This document shows positions 8,040 through 19,930 of a stretch of DNA of 64,000 bases, one piece after another. Position numbers and translations under genes: made by a program. Positions within the stretch are counted from its first letter, which is position 1; each line of letters opens with the position of its first letter. The stretch comes from Clusia tigrina. Its lineage: Eukaryota; Arthropoda; Insecta; Diptera; Clusiidae. The DNA lies in the NCBI GenBank assembly GCA_920105625.2, contig OV050033.1, positions 131,625,821 through 131,689,820 on the forward strand. The letters run 5' to 3'. Below the pieces are notes generated by a model. It had not been told where the DNA came from. It did no database searches and saw only the letters and a list, made by a program, of their open reading frames with translations.

Positions 8040-9859
8040 TTAATCCCAGACAAGGGGCTCAGAGTTGTGGACCCTTTCGAGCCCTGCTGTGTCACCCAGC
8101 TTCTTTACTTCGGTTGGCTTCGCCCAGCATCCACAACGACCCCAGCAGCGCCTCATAGAAAATATTACAATCGTTATGGCCATCAGTGCGGCGACCGTTG
8201 TGACGACCGTATTGGTTAACTCCCAGAAACCGCGCTGCTCCTGGTGGAATATAGTCACTCTGTTACTCGCGTCCAGACGGCCTTTCAGCTCGTCAAAGCT
8301 CCGCCAACCTTTGAGTAATTGTTGCCGCAGTTCGGAGTGTCGATCTATGCTTACCCTCGCCGTCCCGTTGTCTTCAGTGTCATTATTTAACACGGGCCAC
8401 CACTTACTTCTCAGTGCTTCTAGGAACTCTGTGTGGTTGGACTGGCGGAATTTAAATTCAAACCGCGAACTTGGCGTATTCTCGAATGGCACCACAACTT
8501 CCTCGATTCTCAGGCTGCAATGGTTTTTTAGAGACAACAATCCAAACCCGACTAGCGTCACGGGGTCCGAAACGTCTTCGCATGCTAAATTAAACTGCGT
8601 GGCTTTGTGGAATCGGAATAACCACCTATTGACCCTTTCCGTCTTCAATAACAGCTCTGTTGTAGCTGGTACCGCCGATTGAGTGCACCCACGAGTGAAC
8701 GTAGGCTGTCTTTGTAACAGCTGAGCCTCACAATTTCCGTTTCGGTTGGTCATCACCTGTGCTGGTTGCTTACACAGTCGAGCGCCCTCGTCCTTCGCAT
8801 TGCCTAGACCTCCAAGCTGCAAACATTTGTCCTTGTCGATCGCAGATAGACCCAGATACTTGAGCCTATCCTTGGACTCTGCTATGTACGCAAACTCGAG
8901 CTCCGACACCACATCCCATCCCCCTTTCATGTGTTGGGGATCGGGTAAGCTTTGAACACGGAGTAACTCGTCCGCTCCGGCAATGGAATCTTAACGACTA
9001 CTCCCATTCCCTTTTCTGACGGAAACGCTCTCACGCTGGCTGCCCTGTGTACGTTGAAGTTCCTGGCTAGGCACCAGGTTGGCCTCCCCTCCACAGTCAA
9101 TTTGCCCATCATTTCTTCCAGCCGCTCTTCACTAATGATGAAGGGATGCAGCACTCCCAGAAGTATGTCGTTTAATATTGCAACCTCCTTCCCTTGCTGT
9201 GCATGGATTTCGAGTAAACTAGTGTTTATTAGAACCTGTAACTCCAATAGTCGCAACATTGTCTTTAACACTTCCATTTCTGTCTTGACAATGGAAGCAA
9301 GATTCGTCTGTAGGGCCTCCACCTCTTGCACGTTCTCCAACAATGACTCAGCTAGCTTCTCGTAATTGCTAGCCATCACTGTGGCCTGATGCTTCATTAC
9401 TTCGTGGGTCTGGGTCTCTCTCCGGCCTCGGTGATCCATCACCCCGAATGCCCAATGGAACATTCCCCCAATGAAGTTGGCCGCTCTCTTGGCCCTCCTG
9501 CTCCTGAACATTGCCCACAGTAATTGATCATTATTTTCAAGCGTCGCTATAGCAGCTTCAGTTTCGACCAGTGGCACACAACACGAAGCAACCATTGCCG
9601 ATGAAAATTTTCGCCTCGCAACTTCACACACCGAGCTTGCCTTGCACAAGAACTTCCTTGTGCTCTTCAGGCAATCGCTGAAGTTCATCGGCCTGAAGTC
9701 CGTTAGGATTGTCCATTCCTCCGTATAAAACCATGCCTGTCCAACATCTTCGAAGAACACCGCGGTGTCATTCATCTGCTTTACTTCTACCTCTGCATCT
9801 GTAATTTCCACCGCTAAGGCCAGCACGCCAAACAGCAACCAAAAACTATTTTCGTACAT
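8040..9859 (-). pseudogene. env: Env glycoprotein, F-protein-like, one frameshift
   Basis: Two overlapping minus-strand frames (8927-9859, 310 residues; 8040-8930, 296 residues) together make one envelope gene broken by a single frameshift near 8930-8945. The first half starts with a hydrophobic signal peptide and has a furin-type site RSRRAKR followed by a glycine-containing fusion-peptide-like stretch and a helical region. The second half ends with a transmembrane helix near residue 240 and a Cys-rich cytoplasmic tail. This architecture matches errantivirus Env, related to baculovirus F proteins, which mediates membrane fusion. In its present state it cannot give full-length protein. Confidence 0.85.
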
Positions 9860-10960
9860 TTATTGATAAAAATACCTACATAGAATAATTATCCATCGGC
9901 ACATCTTACATGAATACAAATTTAATCCGATATTTTCAACAATTCAATTTCAAAAAAAATGTACTAAATCATACTGATTATATAATATCTTAATTCAATA
10001 ATTACCTACCTAACTCCTAAAATGCGCCTGTGACCTACCTAACGCGCATATTCCCCCCAACTAATAAAGGTTGCTGAATGAATATTCTTACTTTAATCTA
10101 TTACTCCTCTGATTCATGTTTACTGTCCACCTCGCTACCATACCTGCACACTAACTCCACACCAAAATTACATATTTACGTTTCTACCTACTTGCTAAAT
10201 TATTTCTGCAATTATCATCTTTAGTTACTTTCCTAAGATCCTTATAATCCCTATGCCTATCATATGCCTACTTGCATGGTGCACGCTCGCCACAGCCTAT
10301 GCAAGGCACTTACTTATCTTACCTTCTAACCTAGTATCCCATGCAATTATGCTCAACTATATTCTCTACTAGATTTATTAACCTTATACGAAAGTATGTA
10401 TGTATCTACTCGTATGTGAGTGAGTTTTTATCTAAATGTATCTAAATATCAACATAGAACAAACATGTACTCGCACGAGGATGTCGCCACTCAGACTATC
10501 ACTTGTTTACTTTATTCTGCTTTTGCAACATTCTGCTTTGTGTTTTCCCACCCAAGGCCTCACTGAGACCATAAGCACGGTCGATCAGTGCACAGTCGTA
10601 CAAACATTATTGCGATTATTGACTTTGCAATTTCATGAAAAGAAATTGGCGAGAACCAGCAATCAAATAAAACAAAATATGTACTCGTATGTGTATAAAG
10701 AATTATTTTTTGCGTATAAAAAATTACTTTATCGCGACCGTTTTCACGCGACGTTGCCCTTGAATTTGTTTTACTCAGCAATATTATTTAATATTAAGTT
10801 TTGACCCAATTCCACAGCCGCTGCTTTGATGTTCTTGATTTGGGGTAGGTCTATATGTGAACACATTTTTGTTAGTTTTACATTGCGATGCAACTCGAGC
10901 ATTAACACAGAAAAATCGGTTTTCTTTATGCTAAGGCAATAGTGTATGCGCACAAACTAT
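9860..10960. other. non-coding interval between pol and env of the provirus
   Basis: About 1.1 kb with no convincing coding signal on either strand. In related proviruses env is translated from a spliced RNA, so an acceptor could lie here, but I cannot place it. The base composition is more AT-rich than the flanking ORFs. The plus-strand ORF at 10436-10804 shows no family features. Confidence 0.4.
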
Positions 10961-11998
10961 CTACCTGGGGGTTCTTGAGTGGAAAAGCTTTAAAAGATGA
11001 TTACCTTTTATCGTTACCACAGTTGTAACCGGGCTGCGGATCTCTTCCACCGCATATGGACCAATCCAAACGGGTGAGAATTTATTTTTCCAAGTCTGGC
11101 TCTTCAAAAGTACTCGGTCTCCTACGTTAAACACTGTTGGATTTAGAGTCTTGTTGTAGGCTTTTCCGGCCACTCTCTTTGCCTTCTCCTGATTCACCCT
11201 GACCAGTTCATGTGCTCTCTGGAGCTGATACTTACGTACTTTTTTCGGATCTTCAGCGTTGTAAACCGGTGCGCACTTTCGTTTCAGGTTGCTGGGCATG
11301 TCAAAGTCAAATCCGTAAAGCGTCTTAAACGGTGTTTGCTTCGTTGGGACGTGGACCGTGTTGTTATGCACGTGCATAGCTGTAGTCAGCCATTGGTCCG
11401 AATTTGATCCGTCCTCCTTGGCGAAGCTACGCAAATACTCGGCCAGAGGCCGGCGACTTCGTTCCAACGACCCATTGGCTTGCGGGTGGTATGGAGTAAT
11501 ATGCAATTTTCTAATTCCTAATAGTTTGCATGTCTCCGAAAACAATTTAGACACGAAGTTTGATCCGTTATCGGTTATCAGAACCTTCGGTATGTTGTAC
11601 CGCGCAACGATTTCGTCGAAAGACGCTTTGGCTACAGTGTCCGCTTCAGCGTCGGGTATGGCCACGCATGCCAAGTACTTAGAAAAATCATCCTGGAACG
11701 TAAGTATGTATTTGTTGCCAGATACCGTCTCTGGTAATATGCCCACAATATCCATATATACCTTGTAGAATGGTCGAGCTGGTGTGTCAGGCAACACCAT
11801 TGGCATTTTCGTTAATTTAGAACTCTTATTTTCCTGACATTTCGGGCAGCTTCTTCCATATCTTTTAATGTCTTCGAACATCCCCTTCCATAGCGTTTTA
11901 CTCGCTTGTACGTCTTCCATGACCCTTGGTGCCCGCCCAGAGTTGAAGCATGGTAACTCTTTAGTACCTTCAGTATATCTTTTTAGCTTCCTAGCCAT
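10961..11998 (-). pseudogene. pol: Provirus integrase domain
   Basis: A 345-residue frame. The N-terminal part keeps only the CPKC half of the HHCC zinc finger (RSCPKCQENK). The catalytic triad is visible: Asp in VYMDIVGILP, Asp in LITDNGSNF and Glu in NGSLERS. The C-terminal part has VGDRVLL and WIGPYAVEEI, a GPY/F module. It would join proviral DNA ends to the host. It is separated from the RNase H frame by a break at about 12000-12030, so pol is not one ORF. Confidence 0.88.
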
Positions 11999-12027
11999 TC
12001 TACTTCCCTAGCTGGTCGTTCCACCAT

Positions 12028-12504
12028 TTACCTTTGGTTCTTCTCGGGTTCTTCGTCTTTACTTTGACCAAGATTTACTTCTTCCTCTATCCTGGCCTTC
12101 GTCTTGGCTCTCGTTTGAACCACTGCCACTTTCCTCAGCTCCTGTTGTACCCTGCTGAGTGCATCTGAATTAAGATTCTTTTTTCCCGGCTTGTATGTGA
12201 TTTCAAAATCATATTCAGACAACTTATGCCTGAACCGGGCCAACCGAGGAGTTTGATCCGTCAAGTTTGCGATTCCACGCAACGGTTGGTGATCAGTGTA
12301 GATCTTAAATGGCCTACCCAGCAGGTATGCCCGGAAGTTTTTCGCTGCCCAAACTATGGCCAAGAACTCCTTCTCTATTGTCGAATACCGCTTCTCCGTA
12401 TCGCTAAGCGCTCTACTTGCAAACGTAATCGGTCGGTCGCTTCCGACTTCACCTTGTGACAACACCGCTCCTAACGCTTCATTACTTGCGTCGGTGGTCT
12501 GCAA
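12028..12504 (-). pseudogene. pol: Provirus RNase H domain
   Basis: A 158-residue frame begins with TTDASNEALGAVLSQ (first acidic residue), continues with TIEKEFLAIVWAAKNFR (Glu) and YLLGRPFKIYTDHQPL (third Asp), and ends with NSDALSRV. This is the classic RNase H block of Ty3/gypsy elements that degrades the RNA of the hybrid. It lies between RT and integrase, as expected. A stop or frame break near 12505-12600 separates it from the RT frame. Confidence 0.88.
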
Positions 12505-12599
12505 AAAGGTTTGCGTAAAATCTGGATACGCTAGAAGTGATTAGTGGTGATCTAATTATTTCTTTCAGTTTTTCAAAACGCCCCCTGGCAGCTGTTTGT

Positions 12600-13616
12600 T
12601 CATTCAAACTTTGCTTCTTTTCGCAAAAGTTTGTTTATCGGCAACTCTATTCCAGCTAGACCCTCCACGAACTTCCTATAGTAGTTCACTAGCCCTAGGA
12701 ACGCTTGCACTTCTTTTATGTTCCTCGTAATGGCTAAATTCCTTACACATTCCACTTTTAGCGGTGTCCCAAGTAGACCACCTCTCTCCGCAAAAATTGA
12801 CACTTCTCTGTGTTCAATTTCAAATTGTGTTCTCTTAATTTTTGGAGAACTTTGCACAAACGTTGCGAATGTTGCTGCAAATTCTTTCCATAAATTGCAA
12901 TGTCGTCGAGATACACAACAGTCTAACCCCGGTAAGCCGGTCAGCACATGGTTCATTAGCCGTAGGAAGGTAGCTGGTGCTCCTGCTAATCCAAACGGCA
13001 TCCTGTTGAACTCATAGTGCCCTAGACCGGTACTAAACGCGGTCTTCTGCCTATCCTGGGTATCCACCAACACCTGGTGGTAGCCACTCGCTAAATCAAG
13101 CGTAGAAAAATATCTACTGTCTCCCAACTGGTCCAGGATTTCTTCTATCCGTGGAATTGGGAACACATGCTTGATAGTGGCGTTGTTCAATTTTCTAAAA
13201 TCAACGACCATTCTCCACTTCTGCTTCTCCGGAGTACCCCCCTTCTTCGGAACCAAGATGATCGGTGAGTTCCAAGGCGAGGTGCTCGGCGATATATCGT
13301 CCTGTAGCATTTCCTGTACCTGCATGTTCACCTCATCCTTGTGAGCTTGAGGCAGTCGGTACTGTTTCTGGTTTATCGGCGGCTGATTGGCCACCGTGGG
13401 AATTTCGTGCATAATATCCGGTGTATAGGTCAGCTGGTCTCCTTCCAGCAAAAATATGTTGTGAAAGGAGGCGCAGGCTGACTCTATTGAGGCTTTCTCC
13501 TCCAAGTTAACGCTGGAATCCAACTTGAGTGACGCCAGCACCCTCTCCATCCTCTCTTCACGTTCGATTGTATTATCTGGGTAACTGAACCGATTTCGAC
13601 ACCGTGAAGCTGTCAA
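12600..13616 (-). pseudogene. pol: Provirus reverse transcriptase domain, frameshifted around YLDD
   Basis: A 338-residue frame shows KWRMVVDFRKLN, FSTLDLASGYHQ (first catalytic Asp) and EFNRMPFGLAGAPATF. The YLDD box is at 12902-12913 but in another frame, so a shift occurs just before it. A second disruption near 12765 brings back NIKEVQAFLGLVNYYRKF. The palm, fingers and start of the connection are thus all present but cannot be translated as one chain. The domain copies proviral RNA to DNA in intact relatives. Confidence 0.88.
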
Positions 13617-13888
13617 AACTTGTGTACTTGGGCCTGAACCCTTGATCTATAACATAATCCTGGTCAGTGGCATTCAACACACAAGCGTATACCCTGCCCT
13701 TGTTGACATGTGTCACAGTTTCTCCCAAGTAAACTCCGTCTGCCAGCTGTTGCTAGTGCAGAAATACTGTCGGGAGTTTCGAACGCACCTGGAGGATGAT
13801 TTTTCTTGTGGACCTGGCACCTACCGTTTCCGACCCTCTGGCACTAATCCCATTCATGGTTCCTCCCTGCCAGGACTTGAGGTGGACT
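13617..13888. other. provirus pol, poorly resolved stretch between protease and RT
   Basis: Coding relics of the protease-RT linker on the minus strand are likely, but no single frame stays open. I see no motif I can name. Confidence 0.35.
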
Positions 13889-14512
13889 TTAGTTGTGCTT
13901 ATCGAAGAGCACTAACTCTTTTCTCATTGTGTCTAGGATGGTGCGATTCCAGAGGTTATCTCTACCAATGGTCCCGTCGGCCGGAACCCCTTGCTTGTCC
14001 AGCTCTACTTCATGCATTCTAATTCTTACACCATTGACCTTGCTGTGCATCAACATTACCGAGCCCATAGTCCTGATGCTTCCTATGAATGCACCGTTCA
14101 AATTTTTCACGTCCACCAGGCTGATGACCAGTCCTCTACGTAAAACACTTGATTTCACCAAACTTGTGTCCGCACCTGAATCTACCAGCTGCACTAGCTT
14201 TCCCCTAGCTGCCTCACTGCAAGGTATCTCAACGAACGCATCGCCCATGCTACTAGTAACGTAACAATTCCCTGTTTCACCAAACACGGAAGCATATCTA
14301 CTTTCCGACTTGCTGACTTTATTCCTCACATCGTTCGGTAAACCCGCTGATCCAAACTCTCCTTTTGCTGTTTCCACGGAACTTTTTTGGGTAGCCTCCT
14401 GCACCTCTCGGGTAGCCTCGTGCGTCTCCCGTTCTGCTTCTCCCAAGGAACAGTCTCGAGGAGCCTCTTGCTCCCCCTCCCTCCTTGACACGGTCCTCGT
14501 ATCACTGGGCAC
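13889..14512 (-). pseudogene. pol: Provirus aspartic protease
   Basis: A 207-residue frame. The first 75 residues are charged and Glu/Arg-rich; they belong to the end of gag or the start of pol. The catalytic motif VDSGADTSLVKSSV (DSGA) is followed by a strand-rich region and TIGRDNL, close to the (I/L)GRD motif of retropepsins. It would process Gag-Pol. A break near 14512-14770 separates it from gag. Confidence 0.8.
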
Positions 14513-14769
14513 AAGAGAAACTCTTCTTGCTGCTTTTGGCCTAAATTTCGCTTTCTCTGCTTCGGCTCTCCGGTCTACTGGCCTTGACCGGGCCGCTGGA
14601 AATTTCCCTGACTCGGCTGACCCCGTCTGCTCCTTTATTCCGCCGCTCTATGACCGATTTGGCCGCACGAAAAGCACCTCATGCCTTGTCTAGGTCTGTT
14701 TTCCTTCACAACGACCTGAGGACGAGACCCCGGCTGCTGGTGGACATACCCATCCCAATTCCTAGGACC

Positions 14770-16780
14770 CTACAACCTGGGTCCTGAATTTCTGAGGCCT
14801 GCGTTCCCAGGACTGCTCCTGTCAGGACTTCTCCTTAGCAACCCTGACCGCCATGTTCCCGAAGACCTCTCAACCCTTGCTGGTGTTGGACTTGCTCCGC
14901 ACGTTCCATCTGCCTCCTTGACACGCCCATATAGCCTGCACTCCCCACAGTATGGAGTGTTCTTCCTGACGATACACTCATCTCGTGTATGCCCCCACAT
15001 ATTGCAGAATGAACAGACCGGTATTGCCTGACGCAATTCCCCTTCTGTTCGGCTCCCGTCCCGCTTTGCACCTCCATATGTACCTGTACCGGTGTCGTAA
15101 GTTCCTTCATGTGTGCGTGAGTCTGTTACGTACGCTTCTCGGCCTCTTGCTACAGCCACAGGTACGTCCTGCCTGTTAAATACGGCATTTACTTCACTGG
15201 CACTAGGTTGACTTCTTTCCACCAGAAACTGCGCCCTGATGGCTTCCTCTACCAACTCTTCCAGAGTCCCGGTCCGAATACCCAGCATGTGCACCCTTAA
15301 CGCAGGCTCCCTCAGTCCCACTACAAAAGCTGTCAGTACCGACTTGTCAATTTCATATAGCAGCGCCTTGTCAACCACACCGTTGTATTTGCCACGAACG
15401 ATTTCCGTCGCACACCCCTGCAATGTGCTCAATCGCCTAGCAAAGACTCGTATCTCTTCGCCTGCCAACTGCCGAGCCACCCTGATTTCCTGAGTGACTT
15501 CTTCCAACGTTCTCGTTTTCAAGTACGTTTTCTTTATTAACGTATACAATTCTTCCACGCTACTAAAGCTTTTTGGCAAAACCAGATTGTACGCATCTCC
15601 GAACAACCTCTGTCTCACACAATCGAAAAAATCTTGCAATTCGTCAGGACGAATACTCCTCTTTGCTAGTTCACACCCCTGGATAAATCGATGAACCTCT
15701 GAACTTAAATCCACCGACTCAGCACCAGTAAATACTGGTACTAGCCTGGACACGGTCTTGAAGATACCCTCGATACCCATCCTTCCGTCCTTTTTCGATA
15801 CCCTCGCCTCTAGCGGAATTTGCCCCGCGCTCTCTCCTGACTCGAGTAGATATGCCACCTATGAAGGCTTCAGACTTAGTGGACGATGTGAGTCCAAACG
15901 ATTAGGCGTGTCGCAAATGGGCTCCTCCCCTTGTGGAGCTCCCCCTGACTTCTGAGCAAGCGAAACCCCAACTTTTGACGGCAAGTTCCTAGGCTGACAC
16001 CAATCACTCACTGTTATCCCCGGAACCGTAGGTCGTTGCACTCCCTCGGGTGTCAAATAACCTGGCCAACGGACTTCCGGTGGTAACGATAGCACTCTCT
16101 GCGTCTGTGTTTGCGTCGTCGCTACAGACCGAGCTCTATCTTGAAATGGCTTCCTATCTGAGTTTCCCTGTCTGATCCCGGAAGTCTCCTTCTCCAAAGA
16201 TGAAGCTTCCCCCTCCGTTGCTTCGAGCCTCCTCGAAAGCTCCCAATTTCTCTTTCGCAACAGTTCCCCGTCAGCTTTTTAAGTCCTCCCTCTCTCTACG
16301 TACGGCTTGCAATTCTTCCTCCGTCCTGTTCAAAACCGCCGTTAGCGTCAAGTCAGCTGCTTCCAGGGGCGATAAGTCACCTTTTGCCTTCGTCTGTCCC
16401 CAAAAGACTCGAGCTTCCTCTTTGCCAGCTCCCGCCTCAAACTGCTCCAATACTCTTTCCGCAAATAACCGAACCTCAGTCTGCAACGATCTGAGCTGGT
16501 CCCGACAGTCACCCTTACTTGACTCTGCGACCTCTTCCGTTGACAACTCTACGCTTCCTAGGTCTGATCTGAATTTTGCCAGCCACTCTGCAGCCAAATT
16601 CTTGATGCCACTCGCGTAACCTTCTGCAAAATAACTAACACCACTACACACCTCCTCCTGTGTCTGTAGCCTTCTATCGTTGTTGTCAAACTCCTTTTGG
16701 AGATTTTCTAACTCTAAGATCCTCTTCCGATAATATCTGCTATCCTTTAAAACCTTACGATCCTTCTTGAAGTTAGTCAC
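14770..16780 (-). pseudogene. gag: Provirus Gag with coiled coil and CCHC knuckle, broken twice
   Basis: Three successive frames: 16271-16780, 15859-16260 and 14770-15858. The first two differ in phase (frameshift near 16265). The last two are in the same phase, separated only by a TAG at 15859-15861, a simple nonsense change. The N-terminal part is a Glu/Arg-rich coiled coil, the middle a capsid-like region, and the C-terminal part has CSFCNMWGHTRDEC (CX2CX4HX4C) and then CGEC. The start seen at 16780 is GTG, and the true 5' end appears lost at the junction with the Polinton. Confidence 0.82.
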
Positions 16781-16982
16781 TAACTTTTGAGTTTGTTTTG
16801 ATCGAAATTATTTTTTTGTGATTTCTGACTATTTGCTAATGAATCATTATCATTTATGAAAGAAGCCAAGTTATAATCATCGTTTTTGTTATCATCATTA
16901 TCATCATCATCATCATCATTATCATAGTTTTCATCATAGACAGTCCTTGAAATATTTTCTTTATTTTTCAAGTTTCCAATTA

Positions 16983-18291
16983 ACGGGTCCGCCAAATAAC
17001 TTTTTTTTTTTTTGTTGAAAATTCTATACAATAAAAAACCTACTAAATATTTTCTCAAATTTCTTTTTTTATTTGAAAGTACAATCCTTCCGGTTAATAA
17101 TGGAAAATAATATCATTCAAATGGCTGCCTCGGCTGGCCATGCAGTAGCCTACACGATCGGTCCAATTTTTAAGCACATTATCGATTGTGTGCAGCTGTA
17201 TTTCACCAATGGCTTCACGAATATTGTCCTTTAAAGCGTCAATTGTCTGTGGCTTGTCGGCGTAACACTTATCTTTGAGGGCACCCCACAAATAATAGTC
17301 CAACGGTGTCAAATCGCAGCACCGAGGTGGCCAAATGACATCAGCTCTGCGGCTGATAATGCGATCTTCAAAAACAGGGCGCAAAACATCGAGTGTAGCT
17401 TCGGCTGTGTGGCACGTAGCGCCGTCCTGTTGAAACCAAATGTTGCCAATATCCTCCTCTTCAATTTTTGTGAACAAAAATTCGTTCAACATGGCCCGAT
17501 AACGATCGCCATTGACTGTAACGGCCACTCCTTGCTCATTTTCGAAGAAAAATGGCCCATTTATGCCTCTGGACCAAAATCCGCACCAAACAGTGACTCG
17601 TTTTGGGCTTCGGCTTTTCAATGTATGCGTGCGGGTTTTCTGTGCACCAAATGCGACAATTTTGCTTGTTTACATACCCGCCAAGATCAAAATGAGCTTC
17701 ATCTGAAAAGATGATTTTTTTGGTAAAATCGGCATCTTCTGTAAGTCGATCGCAGGCCACTTAGCGAAGCGAAAACGCATTGGATGGTCAGTTGGCTTCA
17801 ACTCCTGAACCAATTGGACTTTGTATGGCGTCATACCAAGGTCTTTATGCAAAATTCGTCTCAATGATGTCTCCGAAATGTTCATTTGTTGAGAACGACG
17901 GTGAATTGATGTTGATGGAGCTTCACGCACACTTTCTGCCACAGCAGCAATATTCTCGGGTGTACGCACTGTTTTTGGCTTTTCACGCTTTGGTTTATCG
18001 ATGAGGATGCCAGTTTCTTTCACTTTTTTCACAAAATAACGAACATACGGAGCTGACGGTGCTTCTCTTCTTCCAAAATCCGTACGCAATTTTCGCACAC
18101 ATTCTGCAACATTACCATGATTTTCAAAGTAATGTCGCAATATTTCCCAGCGTTTTTCAAGCGTATACACAACCATATTCGTTCAGCTGAAGGATAAAAC
18201 TAATTATCTGTCAAATCAGACATGAGCTAAGTGTTACCATTCACGAAATAAGCACTAGTTGACAAAAAGAAACGTTAGATGGCGGACCCGT
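16983..18291 (-). mobile_element. rosa-type (DD41D) mariner-related element with TA duplication
   Basis: The element is 1309 bases, with ends ACGGGTCCGCCA at 16983-16994 and TGGCGGACCCGT at 18280-18291, flanked by TA at 16981-16982 and 18292-18293. The transposase reads on the minus strand. It sits inside the small acidic Polinton gene, whose frame continues across it. Confidence 0.92.
17094..18176 (-). pseudogene. DD41D transposase, two compensating frameshifts
   Basis: The N-terminal 17670-18176 frame has helix-turn-helix domains (VYTLEKRWEILRHYF...) and KTVRTPENI. The first catalytic Asp, in FSDEAHF, is in a second frame (17536-17760). The frame then returns (17094-17621) with WFQQDGATCHTA and LTPLDYYLWG. 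I count 41 residues between the second and third Asp, the signature of the rosa/DD41D group. Frameshifts near 17758 and 17620 compensate each other, so few changes separate it from an intact gene. Confidence 0.9.
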
Positions 18292-18586
18292 TATTTCATT
18301 CAGAGGTTTTGTTATAGGTTGAAATGTATCTTCCAACATATTTACCCTATCTACTGCATTTGATTTGAAATTTTTTAGTTTTTCTTTTAATACTGCTCTT
18401 TTCTTTACTATATCTTTTAGTAGTTTATTATTTTTATTCATGGTGCTTCCTTTTCCTCATTTCTACCAGCCAATGTTCTCTATTTAGTATCTGCTTTCAA
18501 TCTGCTATCAATCCGATATTAATCTGCTTTATATCTGTTATCAATCTGCTATCGAACTGCTATTGATCTGCTTTACATCAGATCTC

Positions 18587-19246
18587 TCATAATTGAAAGA
18601 AATTATCAAATCCTTTTCGATATCGTTCTTTATTTATTAAATCATCCTTACTTACAACAACAAACCCATACTTATCTCTCCAACACTCACTACAAATCTT
18701 CATAAATTGATGAGATGACATATCACCGATAATATGATCATTATATATATGCTTAACATTCATTTCATATTGTTTAAATATAATAATCATATTTGCATTA
18801 TCTCGTATTAAATGTTTTGGAATTTTCGTATAAGTTTGACATAAACAAAAACAATCAATCAACTTGTGTCTTCCCATACAAAAACAATCTCTTATTGTGT
18901 TTTGTTTATCACAAATTACATCATCGAATATTATTATGGAGTGTGGTTTAGCTTTAACTGGACTTGAACTTTTTCATTTTCCGAAAATGTAAAAAGGTTT
19001 ATTCCCTTTATTGGATCAATCCATTTCTTTAGGTAACAATATTATGGTTGATACAAAGATTGTGAATATATGTAAATATTTTTGAAATTAAGACCGTTAG
19101 GACCTTTAGGACACACAGTCTGATGGTCCTACAATAATTGAATTTGGTGAAAGTGAACTATGAATAATTTTTGGTTTTTTCCCTTGCATATAGATATCAT
19201 CAGCATTTCTTACTAAAATTTGCTTATGTTGTTTCTTTAATCGCAT
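18587..19246 (-). pseudogene. Polinton packaging ATPase (FtsK/HerA, A32-like), degraded
   Basis: The minus strand from ATG 19246 shows a Walker A remnant GPSDC near 19130, then stops and frameshifts over 18960-19130. It continues with the Walker B-like HSIIIFDDVICDKQN near 18920-18950, then the intact 18587-18877 frame with GRHKLIDCFCLCQTY, IPKHLIRDNAN and KHIYNDHI, ending YRKGFDNFF. This order and these motifs match the genome-packaging ATPase of Polintons. It pumps DNA into capsids in viruses with this module. The Walker A lysine region is destroyed. Confidence 0.75.
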
Positions 19247-19272
19247 ATTGATAACTAATAAGTTTTCAATAT

Positions 19273-19925
19273 TGAAACGTCATAGCACAGTGAAACGTGA
19301 TTGCATACTTTTAGGATCCCATCTGGAGTTTGAGAATGAGTGCACCACCCTGTGTGGTTATTAGTCAAGACACAATCTATTCGAATAAAAGCTTCTTTCG
19401 TTGTAGAGATTGTGGTGTAAAGAATTATCTCGAAAGTAAGAACTTCCTGAGGTGTGTATATCAAATTCTAGAAAGATCTAGAAATTTGTAGTGTATTGTG
19501 GAAGTTTCTACCTCAACCATTCGAAACTATAAAAGCACAAGACTGTGCAAAGTCGAAGACATTCGAACAGAGATCGTAACAGTGCATTCGTGCATTCAAA
19601 GTAGCAGTATCGAAGCAGCAGTATTTGTAATTGTGATTTGTAAAGTGATGAAATTCACTATTAAATGAAGTGATGAAATTTCTTATTAAATAAAGTGGTT
19701 CAGGAATTGTGAAATAAAGTGTAAATTATAACAAAGTAAACTTTAAGCCTAATATTAAATTTGTAAATTGCAATAATTAAATAAAGTTAGTTATTTTAAT
19801 TTAACCAGCGATTGTTTGATTACTACACAATCCAGCGGTACGAGTCCGAGTACAGAGAGTTAGAGGAATTGTCAGGAGGGCAATTTTGTAACAGAGTAAA
19901 TTGTCAAGAGGGCAATTTCGTAACA
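19273..19925 (+). repeat. solo LTR of the family at position 1, with ATAT target duplication
   Basis: The copy is 653 bases, begins TGAAACGTCATAG and ends TTTCGTAACA. ATAT lies on both sides (19269-19272 and 19926-19929), a 4-base target duplication. It has a TATAAAAGC box near 19528, the AAATAAAG units, and two 33-base units. No internal element sequence remains, so it is the product of recombination between two LTRs. It interrupts the Polinton relic. Confidence 0.95.
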
Positions 19926-19930
19926 ATATA

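Larger units (their letters stand above)
6991..16795 (-). mobile_element. env-bearing Ty3/gypsy (errantivirus-like) provirus, 5' LTR missing
   Basis: Read on the minus strand the order is gag, protease, RT, RNase H, integrase, env, 3' LTR. This is the layout of insect endogenous retroviruses. All ORFs carry frameshifts or stops. The 3' LTR is present at 6991-7524, but at the other end gag runs straight into Polinton sequence near 16795 with no LTR or primer-binding site. The left flank is Polinton integrase and the right flank a different Polinton gene. A deletion probably removed the 5' LTR together with part of the Polinton. Confidence 0.85.
16780..18441 (-). pseudogene. small acidic Polinton protein split by a rosa-type element
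   Basis: The N-terminal part is 18441 to about 18292 (MNKNNKLLKDIVKKRAVLKE...). The C-terminal part is about 16982 to 16780, rich in Asp/Asn, with a (GAT)n-like run at 16895-16925. When the inserted element and one TA are left out the frame is continuous. Its place just downstream of the ATPase and its basic, helical N-terminus fit a conserved but uncharacterised Polinton protein. The end near 16780-16795 may be altered by the provirus junction. Function unknown. Confidence 0.6.

Noticed and set aside
8065..9365. Plus-strand ORFs over the provirus
   Set aside because: They are antisense shadows of env, which has clear signal peptide, cleavage and membrane motifs.
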